From NCBI GenBank assembly GCA_013400155.1, contig VXBM01001207.1:159114-223113 (forward strand): a stretch of DNA of 64,000 bases, read 5' to 3'. A program made the position numbers and the translations under genes. This DNA is from Helopsaltes ochotensis (Eukaryota; Chordata; Aves; Passeriformes; Locustellidae). Below the pieces are notes generated by a model. That model made no database searches. It saw only the letters and a program-made list of their open reading frames with translations, and was not told the origin of the DNA. The stretch's first letter is position 1; each line of letters opens with the position of its first letter. This document shows positions 12,001 to 22,864 of this stretch, in pieces.

Positions 12001-12503
12001 GTAAATGGCAGCAAGGGCTTTGCCAGGCTGGCAGGGTGCAGCTTGGAGGGTTTCTTTCTCTTCTTCGTCCTCTCCTAGGCACAGTTTCCTCTCTGGTGCT
12101 GACTGATGAAAATCAGAATCCATCCCTGTGAGCTTCCCAAACAAAGAGTGCCAATTATTCCCTGGTTAAACCTGGGGCAGCCAGGCTGAGCAAAAGGAGA
12201 TCCCATTTCAGTGCCCTGCTCCCCGCCTGCCCCGGGGCTCCCACCAGGCTGCAGCCAGTGTTGGCTCCTGCTGGGACTGCAGCAGTGTGGGACGGGTGAC
12301 AAGGGCTGGGACATGGGACAGGGCGCTGTGCTGGCCCCTCAGGGCACAAGGTGCTCCTGCAGCAAACAGGGATTCACCTTGTTCTTCTACAGTTCTTCTG
12401 AGCCTTCTGATGTTTGCATTTTTGTGATGGAGTTTCTCACGCACTTTCATGTAAATAATAATTTGTTTTCATTCTTTTATGGAGGAGGAAAGAATTGATG
12501 GGC
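9061..12503. other. Unique non-coding sequence with AT-rich blocks, no gene seen
   Basis: Opens with an A18 run at 9062-9079. AT-rich blocks occur at about 9000-9260 and 10700-11010; the second has several TAATT/ATTA cores and reads like a candidate conserved non-coding element, without proof. 11750-12350 is GC-richer. 'gggcacaaagt' is repeated side by side near 11967-11990. Open frames up to 166 codons have no recognisable domain. Confidence 0.5.
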
Positions 12504-12660
12504 TGTTGGTTTGACCAGTGTGTTTGGAGAGGTGGCAGCTTCACCCTCCAATCCATGGTCACCTTTGGAATTCTATAAGTATTGAGGTCTAGAAATAAAC
12601 TGCCCCCTTTTTGCCTTGGCCATCTCAGTGTGCGGGTGTTGTTCACTGTGTATCTCGACA
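12504..12660 (+). mobile_element. Probable LTR or LTR fragment
   Basis: Starts TGTTGGTTTGACC and contains a TATA-like box (tataag at 12574-12579), with AATAAA 15 bp further on (12594-12599). It ends in CA at 12660 about 60 bp after the polyadenylation signal. That is a complete R-U5 arrangement, but at 157 bp it is short for an LTR. No matching target duplication is seen, so the left end may be truncated. The stretch 12661-12863 is unassigned. Confidence 0.45.
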
Positions 12661-12863
12661 CAGGGACAGCCAGGTGACCACTGCTCTCCTCCTCAGGCTG
12701 AGGTCCCATCCCACAGGACACTGCCACTGCCCCTGGTGGCTCTGGGGAGGTGAAAAAGCTCTGCTGGATTTCCAGGGGACACCTCTGTCGACACTGCTGT
12801 CGGGAGCTGAGGTGCTCCTTCCTTGGGCACCGAAATCAATTGGTTTTGAAGTTGCACTGCAGA

Positions 12864-13043
12864 GGTTCAGGAGGAAAATTCTTCACTGAAAGAGTGGCTG
12901 AGCGTTGGAATGGGCTGCCTAGGGCAGGGCTGGAGTCACCTCACTGGGAGTGTTCAAAAAGTAGATGCAGCACTTTGAGATGTGGTGTGGAGGTGGGATT
13001 TGATGATCTTGGAGGCCTTTTTTCATCCTTAATGATTCTGTGG
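12864..13043 (+). mobile_element. CR1 LINE fragment, 3' end
   Basis: Contains 'ggaaaattcttcactgaaag', 'gttggaatgggctgcc', 'gtgttcaaaaagtagatg', 'gatttgatgatcttggaggc' and the tail 'aatgattctgtgg'. These follow CR1 3' order. It is of the subfamily type with 'gatgatcttggaggtc' rather than the 'gagctttaaggtcc' type at 6.6 kb. Confidence 0.88.
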
Positions 13044-15129
13044 CCTTGGGTGATAAATACCACACTGCAGGAAGCTTCCAGAACCTCCACCTTAAATCTG
13101 ACTTTTATGACTTTTAGGTGCATTCCCTATTTCCCAGTATTTCCACATCACACAGAGTTGTATTATTTGTATCTCTTCCTCTCTTCCAGGCTCCATCCTT
13201 TTGAGTGCTTGACCAAATTCATGATGAAATAAATTCTGTGTATATTGCTAAAGTTTATTCTGCTGCTGAAACATTGCACAGAAATCTTTTGTCTGTCCTG
13301 AAACTTCAGACAAGCCTTTGCTTCTTTTAAAATAACCTTTGAAATGTTTTTCATCCAAACGAGTGAAATAGCAAGAATAATAGGTGTTGTAGGATTTGTA
13401 GCCACTATAGTTTCCTGCTTCTCCAAATGCTTTTGGAAATGCTGATTGATTTGTAACAAAGCTTGAAATGTCACCAGGAGGAATGAATGAAAAATACACC
13501 GCTCTAATGTATGTTGAAGTTGAAATTGGCTCAAAGTTTTAACCTTTAGAGGTGCTTTTTTCCTTTCCTTCCCTTTTTTAAACTTTTCACAGCAGTCAAG
13601 GAGTTGGAAAGATAACCAGGAACAAAATGCACATAGAGGAAATGAATAAATTATGCTCTTATTTTTGGCACATTTACAAGAGAGACATTTTAAAACTCCA
13701 CTTCAGTGACAAAAGAAAGGATTGCTCTACTTAAAATAAGTTCCCTCTGCTCCAGAGGGATGTGGTGCTGGTGAGGTCTGATGGATCCCTGGCCTGGCTC
13801 AATTCTGCAGGTCCTTGAGAGGGGGAAAAAGCCCTGGCTGTGCCCACAAACACCCCCAAAGCCTGCAGAAAGGGGCTCTGCCGGGGCTGTTCAGGGCAGG
13901 ATGGGCTCATCCTGCCTTGGGCAGTGGTGGGAATGCGCTGGGAGAGTCCTGGCAGGGTTTCCTCCCCAGCTGGGTTTGTTGGTTCAACTGGCAGCGCGGA
14001 GCCTCAGCGAGCTGGGGCTGTGTTTGGGCAGCAATAATGACAAGGCTTTGCCTGCCCTAGAATTTGCACTAATTGGAACTGCAGGAGGAGGTAAACAGGG
14101 TTTGAAACCCATCCAGTTGCAGATCCAGCAAGAAGACCCTTCAGGGGCACTGAGGCTGCTCCAGGGCCACCAGCTCGCCTGTGCTTTGTCCCTGTTCTCT
14201 CTGGTTGTGTTCCCGTCCTCCCAGTGCTCAGAGTTTGCCACTCTGGCGCTTTCCAGGGTTTGCTGCTTTCCTTTTTCCTGATGAATTTACCCTCTGGAGT
14301 AGAAAACATCATAACAAAAGCCTGGGGACCCGTCTCACTGCAATCAGTCTGTGCTGGAGCTGCAGTGCTGGGAGTTTGTGACTCCTTGGGCCTCACTCTC
14401 CCCAGCTTCCTCCTCAGTAACCCCTGAGTTTTGGGCAGTTTTAAAGCCAAACAGCATTTTGTTGTCACTGAGAAGCAGCCAGGTGGCTCCTCCTCCCTGC
14501 CCCGACAGGACCTGGGAGGTTCCAGCTCAGGGCTGCAGCAGAACGGTGCAAAACTTCTGACAAATGTGGTGTTCCAGCTTTTGCTCAGAATTTTTGGGTG
14601 GAAACCCAGGGCCCGTTTCTTCCTCCAGCTCCCTCTCCCCCCGTACCAAGAGCTGTTCCCTGGGGTGATGCTGTGAGGAAAGACGAGAGACAAGAGATGC
14701 TGAGCAAGCCCAGGTAACTCCAGGCACAAAACCTGCAGGTTCTCAGGTTCCAGTTCATTCCAGCGTGCTGGAACTCGCTGCCCCACTGGAGGTGCAGCAA
14801 GCCAAGCTGATCCCGTGGTGTGTCTGTGAATGCCAGTGCTGGAGGAAGGTCGGGAGGGAGCTGCATTGCAAATGAATGAAACGAATCCTGGAGCTGTAAT
14901 TACAGGGTCCTCTCACCTTGTTACTAGACTTTTTTTTTTTTTTAAAGCAGAAAAAAAGGCTCAAGATGAATCCACCTCTCTCGTTTCAGCCCCATGATGT
15001 GTTTGTCCAACATAAAAAAATCAATGTTGAACTAAAATTTCGTGGGGAAAGAGAAGGTCCATGGGGATTGCATTCCCGTTCAGTGCAATTTCACGTTTTA
15101 CTGCTGCGTAGCCTGGCTGGTTAATAAGG
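13044..15129. other. Unique non-coding sequence, includes the longest open frame
   Basis: The minus-strand frame 14004-14786 (260 codons) is the longest in the window. Its product is rich in Pro, Ser and Lys with no domain I recognise, overlaps several frames on the other strand and lacks obvious splice signals, so I do not call it a gene. The rest is unremarkable, with an AT-rich block at 13230-13740. Confidence 0.5.
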
Positions 15130-15275
15130 TCTCCTTGAATGGGAGTCTGTATTATTGCTGTGCTGGTATGTGAAAATCAATCCTCGTAAATTTATTGGTG
15201 GCCACGTGCTCTCCTTGCTGTGGTTGTAATTGGGGCTGTCGTTGATTGACAGCAGCCAATAACCAGAAGCACTTT
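15130..15275. promoter_or_regulatory. Candidate regulatory block with PBX-MEIS and CACGTG sites
   Basis: TGATTGACAG at 15243-15252 is an exact PBX-MEIS/PREP composite site. It lies inside a short inverted repeat (ctgtc...gacag). CACGTG at 15203-15208 is an E-box, and CCAAT-type sequence occurs on both sides (attgg near 15194, ccaat near 15256). The clustering in about 65 bp is what I see; enhancer activity is inferred. Confidence 0.3.
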
Positions 15276-16870
15276 TGCAATTCTGATCCCCATCAAGCAC
15301 CAAGGGCAGGGAGTGCCCTTGTGCCTGACGCTCTTTGCTGGAACTCGGATCATTCCGCGGATTACTGGGATGGAGAAACTCGTCTGGAATGGAGGGGAAG
15401 CAGCTGGGATGGCAATGGAAGGGCACAGCTTTGGCCAAAAACCACGGATAAAACCCAAATCCATCCCTTTGGGTTAATGGAATCCTTTCTCCCTGGATCT
15501 AACAGGAGCCCACTGAAGCCCCTGGCAGGAATTGTTCCTCTGACTTTGCGTTGGGATGATGGGCAGTTAAATGAAAGTTTTGTACTTGGCTGGGGAAGGG
15601 TGATAAGGAGAGGAAAATCTGCCTCCTTTGGAAGCAGCACAGCCGTTCCCTGGATTCCTGTCTGGGCTTTTTATCTGATCTGGAGAACCAAAAGGAGACG
15701 ACTTCAGAGAAATCTGAGGGTGATAATCTTCTGGGAAGTCTGAGCGAGGCAGAAGCAGCCTGCTGGAAGGGCATCAATCCTGGGCTTCCCAGCCGTGCTG
15801 GCTGAGGGATTTCGGGAACAGCCAGGGGAGCTCCAGGCTGGCTCCAGGAGGGCTCCATCCTCCATGGTTCCAAACCCCAAATCAGTCAGTTATGGCACTT
15901 GATTACCTATTTAGCTCCCAGCATCCGATTGAAAAGGTTTGATTGCTGAATGTGAACTGGGATTAATTTGGTTAGGGCACCAAACCTAATGGCATTTACA
16001 GGAATTAGCTTTGGATATCAAAGTGTAAGTCTGAGATAAAAGCTCCACCTTTCTTCTTGTAAGAAACACCTGCCACGGATTTGACCTGTAGAAATTCAGT
16101 TCAGTGCGTGGTGCTGATGAAAAACAAATTTGCCTTCACCTGCATACATTAAATTTCTCTTCCCTTGGCTGATAATCCTCTGCATGTTGGCATCCCGACT
16201 GCTCTGAAGATTTTTGAATTAATGTTGAAATTATTCATTTGGGTGGTAGGAGCATCTGTTCCAGTGTTATATCCGTGTCTGGTATTTCTTCATTATATAT
16301 GGGATGATGCACTAGAAAGGCACTTGAGATGCAGGTTGTAAAAATACCACAAAGGCAGGGAAGGCATTTATTGAAGAGTGCTCGGCGCATTTCGTTTAGG
16401 AACAATCCCACACAGGGGGGTGATGTTTGGTGTTGGGGCCACAGGGATTAATTTGGGAATGGCTGCAGAGGGAGCAGCTGCTGGGAGCTGGTTCTGACAC
16501 AGGGAATCCCAGCTTTGGTCAGCGGGAGCTGGGGTTCAAAAAGGGGACCTGGGGGTCACAGAGCGGGGCTGAGGGAGCCTGGGGAGCCCCAGGGAGGAAG
16601 GGCTGGCCCAGTGGGGGACACACGGGGCTCACCGGGCAGGGACAGGGCAGGGACCAGGAGCAGAGGGAAGGGTGGACCCGGAGCTGCCGGGGACGCCTGG
16701 CAGGGCTGGGGGACACCCCAAGGAGCAGAGGCACCTCTGCTGGCAGGAGCTGCAGCTGGAGGGGCTGCCTGGGGGTTCAGCCACGAGCACTGGGCTGTGT
16801 CAGGCCCCTGGGGTGACTCCAGGGGACCAAATGACCATCACAGCTCCAGGCTTAGGAGCCCTTCTCAGGG
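15276..16870. other. Unique non-coding sequence; AT-rich then GC-rich
   Basis: 15890-16330 is AT-rich with motifs such as gattaatt and atcaaag (TCF/LEF-like, near 16018) and could be conserved non-coding DNA. 16500-16830 switches to G-rich, low-complexity sequence with many 'ggggac' and 'caggga' words. No gene recognised in either. Confidence 0.45.
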
Positions 16871-16919
16871 CTGAGCACAAAAACCCTTCAGTTAAGATTA
16901 AACCCCATCTCTGCAAAGA

Positions 16920-17090
16920 CAAAAGGCTTATCCTGAGTGTTGTGAGCTGTAAATCACCGGGCTCTCCTCGGCTCTGGGGTCAGGTATCAGCCCAGGGTTC
17001 AAATCAGCATCCTCGGGAACCCATTTTACCCTTGATCCTCTCAATCCCTGCTGGGGATAAAAGGCTTATCATCAGTTATCGAATGATAGC
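16920..17090. promoter_or_regulatory. GATA-motif cluster (candidate enhancer)
   Basis: Four GATA cores lie within 34 bp: gataa 17056-17060, ttatc 17066-17070, ttatc 17076-17080 and gatag 17085-17089. Another ttatc is at 16928-16932. The 12-mer 'aaaaggcttatc' occurs twice, at 16921-16932 and 17059-17070. Such density suggests GATA-factor binding, but it is based on motif matches alone. Confidence 0.35.
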
Positions 17091-18423
17091 AATGGCTCCC
17101 TCGGCTGCATTCAAGCCCAGGTTTGTGCAGATATTAGAAGAATTTTCAGAGCAACAAAGTGCTCAAGAACTTGATTCATGGGTGGATTTTGGCCTGTGTT
17201 TTATAGGTCTTCAAGGAACCACCAAAAAACCATTTTTTCCTGCTCTCTGTTTTGAAGTTTAACCCTGTGGTACAGGAACTGTTGGCAGAAACTCAACTCT
17301 GAAGGAAATATGAACCATTTGTCAAGGAAAGGAGCGGCACATATTTTAGCCCTCCAGCCCTGCAGGCTTTCAGATATTACCCAATAAAACAAGCTCATCC
17401 ACTCCTCCTTCTCGAAACCCCAAACCTAATTTCAAGTCTGTTTTCTCTCCAGAGTTCACCCTGTAACTTTTCTCCTCCTGGAAGGCTTCCCAAGCCCAGG
17501 AGGCCTGGCTGGGGGATAACCCTGCCCCTTCTGCCCCTCTCTGAGTGGGGCCCCGAGCCAAGCCCCAAATCCCCAGCAGGAACCTCTCTCTGCCCCCTCC
17601 CCAGGGCTCCTCATCCCCAGGGCCTCGCTCATTCCAGCCCTGGGGCTGGTTTGAGGAGAGGCTCTTGGGGCTGGGAAATGGGGAGGAGGAGAACAAAGGA
17701 GGAGGAGATGGAAAGAGTCTGAGGATGAAGACTGGAAGGGATTTTGGGGGTGGGTTTCTCATCTTTCTCAACCTCCACGTCTCCTGCAGGATGCAAAATG
17801 CACAGCTGAGAGCTACTGATCTCCACAGCCTGAGGTTTTCTTGGCTGGAAATCCTGATCTGGGCCAAATTCCAAGCGTTTGCTCATTTAGATGAGTAAAT
17901 CTAAGAGAAATTAAAGATGAAGATGTATTATCAATCTTAACTTCTGTGTAATACTGGTGCATGCCTATGATTTTGTCATTACATCAGTTCTTGAGATGTA
18001 GAAATTGCTTGCAGTAATTTAATTCTCGCTCTATTTTATTGCATTCTTGTGTTGCTTCCCTGACCCTGTGTCGCCTTGCTGAGTTATAATACGTTTTTAC
18101 AATTTTCCCTTGAATATCTGCGCCTTCAGGAATATCAAACGTGGCATATCCACTCCCTTTCACGTGGAACCAACCATGAAAAGCCGTGAAGGGGACAGTG
18201 CCAGGGCTGAGGCACAGGCAGGGTGGCTGTGGGGGTCACACTTTGAAAGCATCTTTTGAAGAAAATGGGATTTTTTTTTACCCAGCAAGCTCTTAACTTT
18301 CATTCATTTGTTTTATCTCAGTCTGGGTGGATTCAAAGCAAAATACTCTCACTTTTTTTTTTTTTTGGGTGGAGGGGTTGTGAATTGATGTTGTAATGAT
18401 CTTGAGATCTGGTTTCTGTGTCA
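17091..18423. other. Unique non-coding sequence, no gene seen
   Basis: 17400-17780 is purine/pyrimidine-skewed. 17890-18170 is AT-rich and reads like possible conserved non-coding sequence. A T14 run lies near 18353-18366. No transposon or exon recognised. Confidence 0.5.
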
Positions 18424-18580
18424 GGAAGTGGCAGAGTCCCCGTTCCCAGAGGGATTTCCGAGCTCTGTGGATGTGGCACTTGGGGACATGGGTGAGGGGT
18501 GGCCTTGGCTGTGCTGGGGGATGGATTTCTGAACCTAAATGATTCTGTGATCCTCTATAATGGGCCTGACTCTATGATAT
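18424..18580 (+). mobile_element. CR1 LINE fragment, 3' end
   Basis: 'ggatgtggcacttggggaca', a diverged 'gggggatgg' block, 'aacctaaatgattctgtgat' and a degraded 'ctatgat' tail follow CR1 3' order. The middle lacks the usual 'ttggactcgatgatctt' block, so there is an internal deletion or strong divergence. Confidence 0.8.
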
Positions 18581-20340
18581 CCTTCCATAACCCCTCCTGT
18601 TGGCACTGCCAAAGGCAGGACAGGCTGCTGGGCTAAGCCAGGAGAACTTCTCATACATTCTTGTTTTAGCATCTAAAACTTGCATTTTAAGAACTCTTCA
18701 GGCAGTGCTTTGGCCTCCTCCCCAACAGGGTGTCCCAGCCTGCTCAAGGTTGTTTTGCATCCTGCCTTTCATCAAGTGATGCACTTAATTAAAATCTACA
18801 CTCCACTGGCAGCGGTGGAGCAGAGCTGAGTTCACATCCTGGGTTCTGCTCCAAAGGAAAACATCCTGGGAAATCGTGTATTTTATATCCCTGGCCTTTA
18901 TGTGGTGGTTAATAACCGTGGTTATTGGAGAGCAGCAAAATCTCTCTGAAACTCCGTCCTTTAAACAAAAGGATTTAAGGATTAGCAGGCTGTCAGGAAC
19001 CCCCTCCTTTTCAGGGAGTAAAGAAAGGCTCCCAGCTCTCTCTGTGCAGTGCAGAACGGGATATTTGATGCTCCGGAGTTTCCCAGGCTCTGTGACTGTC
19101 ACTGAGCTCCTCTCTGTCAGGAACGAGCACCGTGGATGTGCACATCACCCAGGAGCTCCCTGCCTGCCCAGGGACCCTCTGCCACCCCTGCACACATCCA
19201 GGGGGAGGCTGCTGCTGGGTGGGATGCAGATCGCATGGGATGAAAGCCCTGGCCCAGCCCGTGCTCCTCAGCCCAGGCAGAGCCCCTGTCCCTGGAGAAC
19301 CAGACCCTCCCCTGCCCCCAGAGCCCCTCAGACTGAGTCACCCTCTGCTCTGGACGGGGGACGTGTCCCCACGGTGCTCAGTGTCCATTTTTGGACATTT
19401 GTGTCCCCAGATGCTGTGTAGGAAACGTCCCACCTGGCACTGCAGCCAGCCCGCAGCAAAGAGGATCCTGGATTTGGTTCTGGAACGTGTCTGATCCTCT
19501 GTGAGCTGCTCTGCAGGGCAAGAATCCCTCAGCTGAGCTGTTGGCATCCCCTTCCTGACCCTGCCTCTCCTTGGGATGCACCCAGGAACAGCTCAGGAGC
19601 AGCAAGGACGTGGCAGGGACTGCCTGGGATGCACGACATCCCTGAGTGAGTCAGACGTGCAGGATCCTCAGGGGGCTCCAGTGGCTGTGTCTGTGAAAAT
19701 GAACTTATTCCTGACTGTTCCCAGCTGATCTTTAGGTCATAATAAGCCTAGGTGTGTTTAAATGCGGTTTGTAAATCTGCTCCTGCTGTCTGTGAGGTTC
19801 CTCCTAGGGGCTCTGCAGTTTGGGGGTTTTTTTTAGCCCAAAAGATCTGAGGGAGGAGTGGATTCTTTACTTCTCTCCCTTGGACTTGGATTAAGCCGAG
19901 GCTGCCTGCACCCTCCCAGGGCACACACCCAGCTGGGGATATAACCCCAGAAATTATTTCTTCACCACCTTCAGCTGGCTGGTGGAGGGGTTTGGTCTTA
20001 CTCTTTGCTGGCCCTGGCAATGCTGATGAATTTGAGGCTCCCTGGAGCCCTCTGTCCCTCCTGTGGGGTGCTGAGTGCTGCCTCTGCAGGAGCAGGGAGC
20101 TGCTGGTGCACCTCAGGAAAGGCTTGGGGCAGGGAAGGTCACTGTGATTCCACTGCGAGATCTCGCTGAGAATAACTGAAACAAGTTTGTCTTCTTCGCT
20201 GGCAGTGAGGGGGACGCCTAGAAAGACATTAAAAATAGCTCCAGGGAATCTGCTGTGCTCCTTGCAGCTCCTGGATTGTTTTGCTATTAATAACGTGCTC
20301 CAGACATCCCCGGAGCTCCCAGCCCTCCCTGCAGTGGATG
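18581..20340. other. Unique non-coding sequence, no gene seen
   Basis: No repeat family or exon recognised. Frames of up to 198 codons (minus strand 19748-20344) carry no recognisable domain. Confidence 0.5.
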
Positions 20341-20353
20341 TCAAGGAGCCGGA

Positions 20354-20459
20354 GATAACCCAGCGTTATCAAACCTGTGCTGCCGTGCAGAACTTTGGAG
20401 GGACCTGGGCATTGATATGCTGGCAGCCAGTACATTATTAGCGAGGATTTCATGCAAAT
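20354..20459. promoter_or_regulatory. Paired GATA inverted repeat and octamer (candidate enhancer)
   Basis: gataac at 20354-20359 and gttatc at 20365-20370 form a perfect inverted pair of GATA sites with a 5-base spacer. ATGCAAAT at 20452-20459 is an exact octamer (POU) site. The next 70 bp are AT-rich with homeodomain-type ATTA cores. Motif-based inference only. Confidence 0.3.
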
Positions 20460-20869
20460 GAAGGGTTATTGTGCTGTAACACTGTCAGATCATTACAATT
20501 TTCTGGTTTAATAACTCCTTGAAGGGGCTTTTTAAGATCCCAAGTGGAACTTTAGATGCGAGCCCAGCGTTGCAGGTGCCTGCTCTCTGCTCCGTGTGTC
20601 CCCCCTGCCCTGGGGAGCAGAGGGGTGGTGTTCCCCTGCCTGGCAGTCCCTAAATGTAGAATCTCTGTGCAGCCCCATCCGTGCTCTGTGGGTACAGAAT
20701 CATTTTGGTTAAGTAGAAGAAGGGATATTCTATTCATTTAAATATTCTGACATCTGATAGAGCTGCAATGCTCTGCTATTAATGGCCCACTTGAGGCCAA
20801 TCCTTCTTCTCCAAGGGCTTTTGGGTCACAAATTCATCATGCAGGCATCAGGCAAAGAGTTATCATTCA

Positions 20870-20872
<3 letters not shown>

Positions 20873-20943
<71 letters not shown>
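20873..20943. repeat. Poly(T) run of 71 bases
   Basis: Uninterrupted T from 20873 to 20943. The 8-mer ttatcatt occurs just before it (20860-20867) and overlapping its end (20942-20949). This could be a target duplication around an insertion whose visible remainder is mainly an antisense poly(A) tail. Runs this long are unstable and error-prone in assembly, so the exact length should not be trusted. Confidence 0.9.
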
Positions 20944-20945
<2 letters not shown>

Positions 20946-20949
20946 CATT

Positions 20950-21463
20950 TCTTTGATGCAGGCTGGGAGCAGAGGAATCTCCTCCGACCAGCAGCCCCGT
21001 GTGGTTCAGGCAGCTCTGCTTTTCCCAGGGAGCACTCAGGGAATGCTCAGATGTCACAGTTTCAGCCCAAAAAGCTGCATTTTTGTTGAGTTTTGTGTTC
21101 CTCCTTGCCTGTGCCCGGCAGGAGGACACGGTTTGGTCTGGGCAATGTGAGTTCCCATGCCTTGGAATCCCTTGGATGTTCACTGGAGACAGGGCCAGAT
21201 GCCTGGGATGGCCCAAGGCTTGTTCCCAGGGCCAGGAGGAGCAGAGCTCCTGGGCTGCTGAGCTGGGCTTGGCTTGCAGCTCTTCTCCAGTTTCCCAGTG
21301 AGATTTGAGTGGCTGAGGCTCCTTGAGCTGCCTTTTCCCAGCTTCCCCTCCATGTGAAAGTCTCTCATGCCAGCCAGGAGTGCAGAGGGACTGAAATTCT
21401 CTTTCTCTCCCCTGAGCTTGGTGACAGCAGGGATGTCCCACGGGCATCACCTCCCCAGGACCT
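20950..21463. other. Unassigned unique sequence
   Basis: Moderately GC-rich, no repeat or exon recognised between the poly(T) run and the LTR. Confidence 0.5.
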
Positions 21464-21469
21464 GCTGAA

Positions 21470-21816
21470 TGTCCTTGTAGGACACGAAAAAGGATGAGAG
21501 ACTCTAAATATTTCAGAAGGCAAAGAGCATTAAAAAAGCTTTATTGTCTAATTCTCACTGCCTTTTATAAGGTGTTCTGATACAGACTGAACATGATTGG
21601 GGAACAGGAACGACACCTCTCTGATCCCACTGGTTAAACCAGAGAAACAGAACTAGAAAGGCAAAAACACCACCTGGAGAAGGATTATTTTGAGAAAGGA
21701 CAGTTGTTTTGCCAAGATTGTTTTGAGAAGAAGCTTCCTTGAGATATTTTTCCCTTGGGAAAAGTTAGCAACTCCTGGCAGGCTGAAATATCAGACTTAG
21801 AAATATCAGGCCCACA
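21470..21816 (-). mobile_element. Solo LTR with perfect 6-bp target duplication
   Basis: Begins TGTCCTTGTAGG and ends GGCCCACA (TG...CA), and is flanked by GCTGAA on both sides (21464-21469 and 21817-21822). On the minus strand there is a TATA box (plus ttttata at 21563-21569) and an AATAAA signal (plus tttatt at 21540-21545), about 70 bp from the U5 end. Length 347 bp. No internal retroviral sequence remains, so it arose by LTR-LTR recombination. The 6-bp duplication fits class II (ERVK-like) integrases, which is an inference from family knowledge. Confidence 0.85.
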
Positions 21817-21822
21817 GCTGAA

Positions 21823-22420
21823 CACCCTGGAAAGCAAGGAAAACCCAGACTGGAATGTTCCTGCTCAGCTGGGTGCTGCAAAACCGCAGGGAAGGTGAAA
21901 AGCTTGCAGGCTGGACGCTCCTCAGAGGCTGTGCAGGGCTTCCTGCCCTCCTTGGCAGTGCAATCCTGGGGCCTGCAGCCAGGCTGAGATCAAATGCAAG
22001 GCAGGGGATCATTAAAAACCAGCCTGTGTGGGTTTTTGGGAGGCCCAGGAAGGTTCTCCCGTGCTGGTGCTCCAGGTCTGCTTTAGAAAGCATCCAGGAA
22101 ATGCCAGGAAAATTAATGAACTGCTTTTGGCTGCTGGGGCTGCAGTGATGGGTGACTGGGAGCAGCAGTGAGCAGGGCCTGGTGCTGCCAGCTGAGGTCT
22201 GAGTGTGATTACGTGGGGCAGAATTGATTGATTTTCCTTGCCTAAATTATTCACAAGCTTAGTCATTGCTTCTGGAGCTGATAATTTCACTGGGGCTCGG
22301 GACCTGCCTTATCATGGCTTATAAGGAGTTTAACCATCAGCGAAGTCTCGGGCAATAAATCACCGTGGTGCTGTGCTGCTCCCAGGATGTCACTGGAGCT
22401 CTGTGTGGCTGGAACAGGCA
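21823..22420. other. Unique non-coding sequence
   Basis: 22200-22350 contains tgattgatt (PBX/HOX-like) and several ataat/ttatc cores, so it may be regulatory. Nothing else recognised. Confidence 0.4.
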
Positions 22421-22472
22421 CAGGGGGTTGGAACAGCTCCCCAGAGAAGCTGGGGCTGCCCCATCCCTGGAA
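22421..22472 (+). mobile_element. Short CR1 LINE fragment
   Basis: 'ggttggaacagctccccaga', 'gaagctggggctgcccca' and 'tccctgga' match the CR1 segment that normally precedes 'gtgttcaaggccaggttgga'. Both ends are missing. About 50 bp remain. Flanking sequence to 22864 is unassigned. Confidence 0.6.
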
Positions 22473-22864
22473 TCATCCTCTTTTCCCACTTTTCCCTCCT
22501 CAAAGCCACGAGCTGCCTGCAGGAAATCCCCTGAAATGATTTGGAATGTCTGAGACGGCAGAGGCTGGACTGATCTGTAGGTGTTATATTAATTTTTAAT
22601 ACACACAGAAGTGTAATTCTGGTGGCTGCAGCTTTGTACTGAGCACTGTGCTGTGAAACGCATGCCTGCCGTGCCGGGCTGTGGAACATTTTGGGGGAAA
22701 TTTGATTTAGTGCTGAGTCTTGGTTTCATTATCTCACCCAGGCTTTACCAAGTGAAGGGGAAGGTTGTGTTCATCTAAACTCAAGGCATGTCTGGGTGTC
22801 ACCTAAAACAGCTTTCCCCGGGTGTGACTGGAAGCTGAGCAGATCTGGGTTGGTTTCTGCACTC

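Noticed and set aside
14004..14786. 260-codon minus-strand open frame, the longest in the window
   Set aside because: No recognisable domain, overlapped by several plus-strand frames, low-complexity Pro/Ser/Lys content and no clear splice context; a frame of this size can arise by chance in moderately GC-rich DNA.
20863..21450. Frames with poly-Lys or poly-Phe tracts
   Set aside because: Artefact of the 71-base T run.
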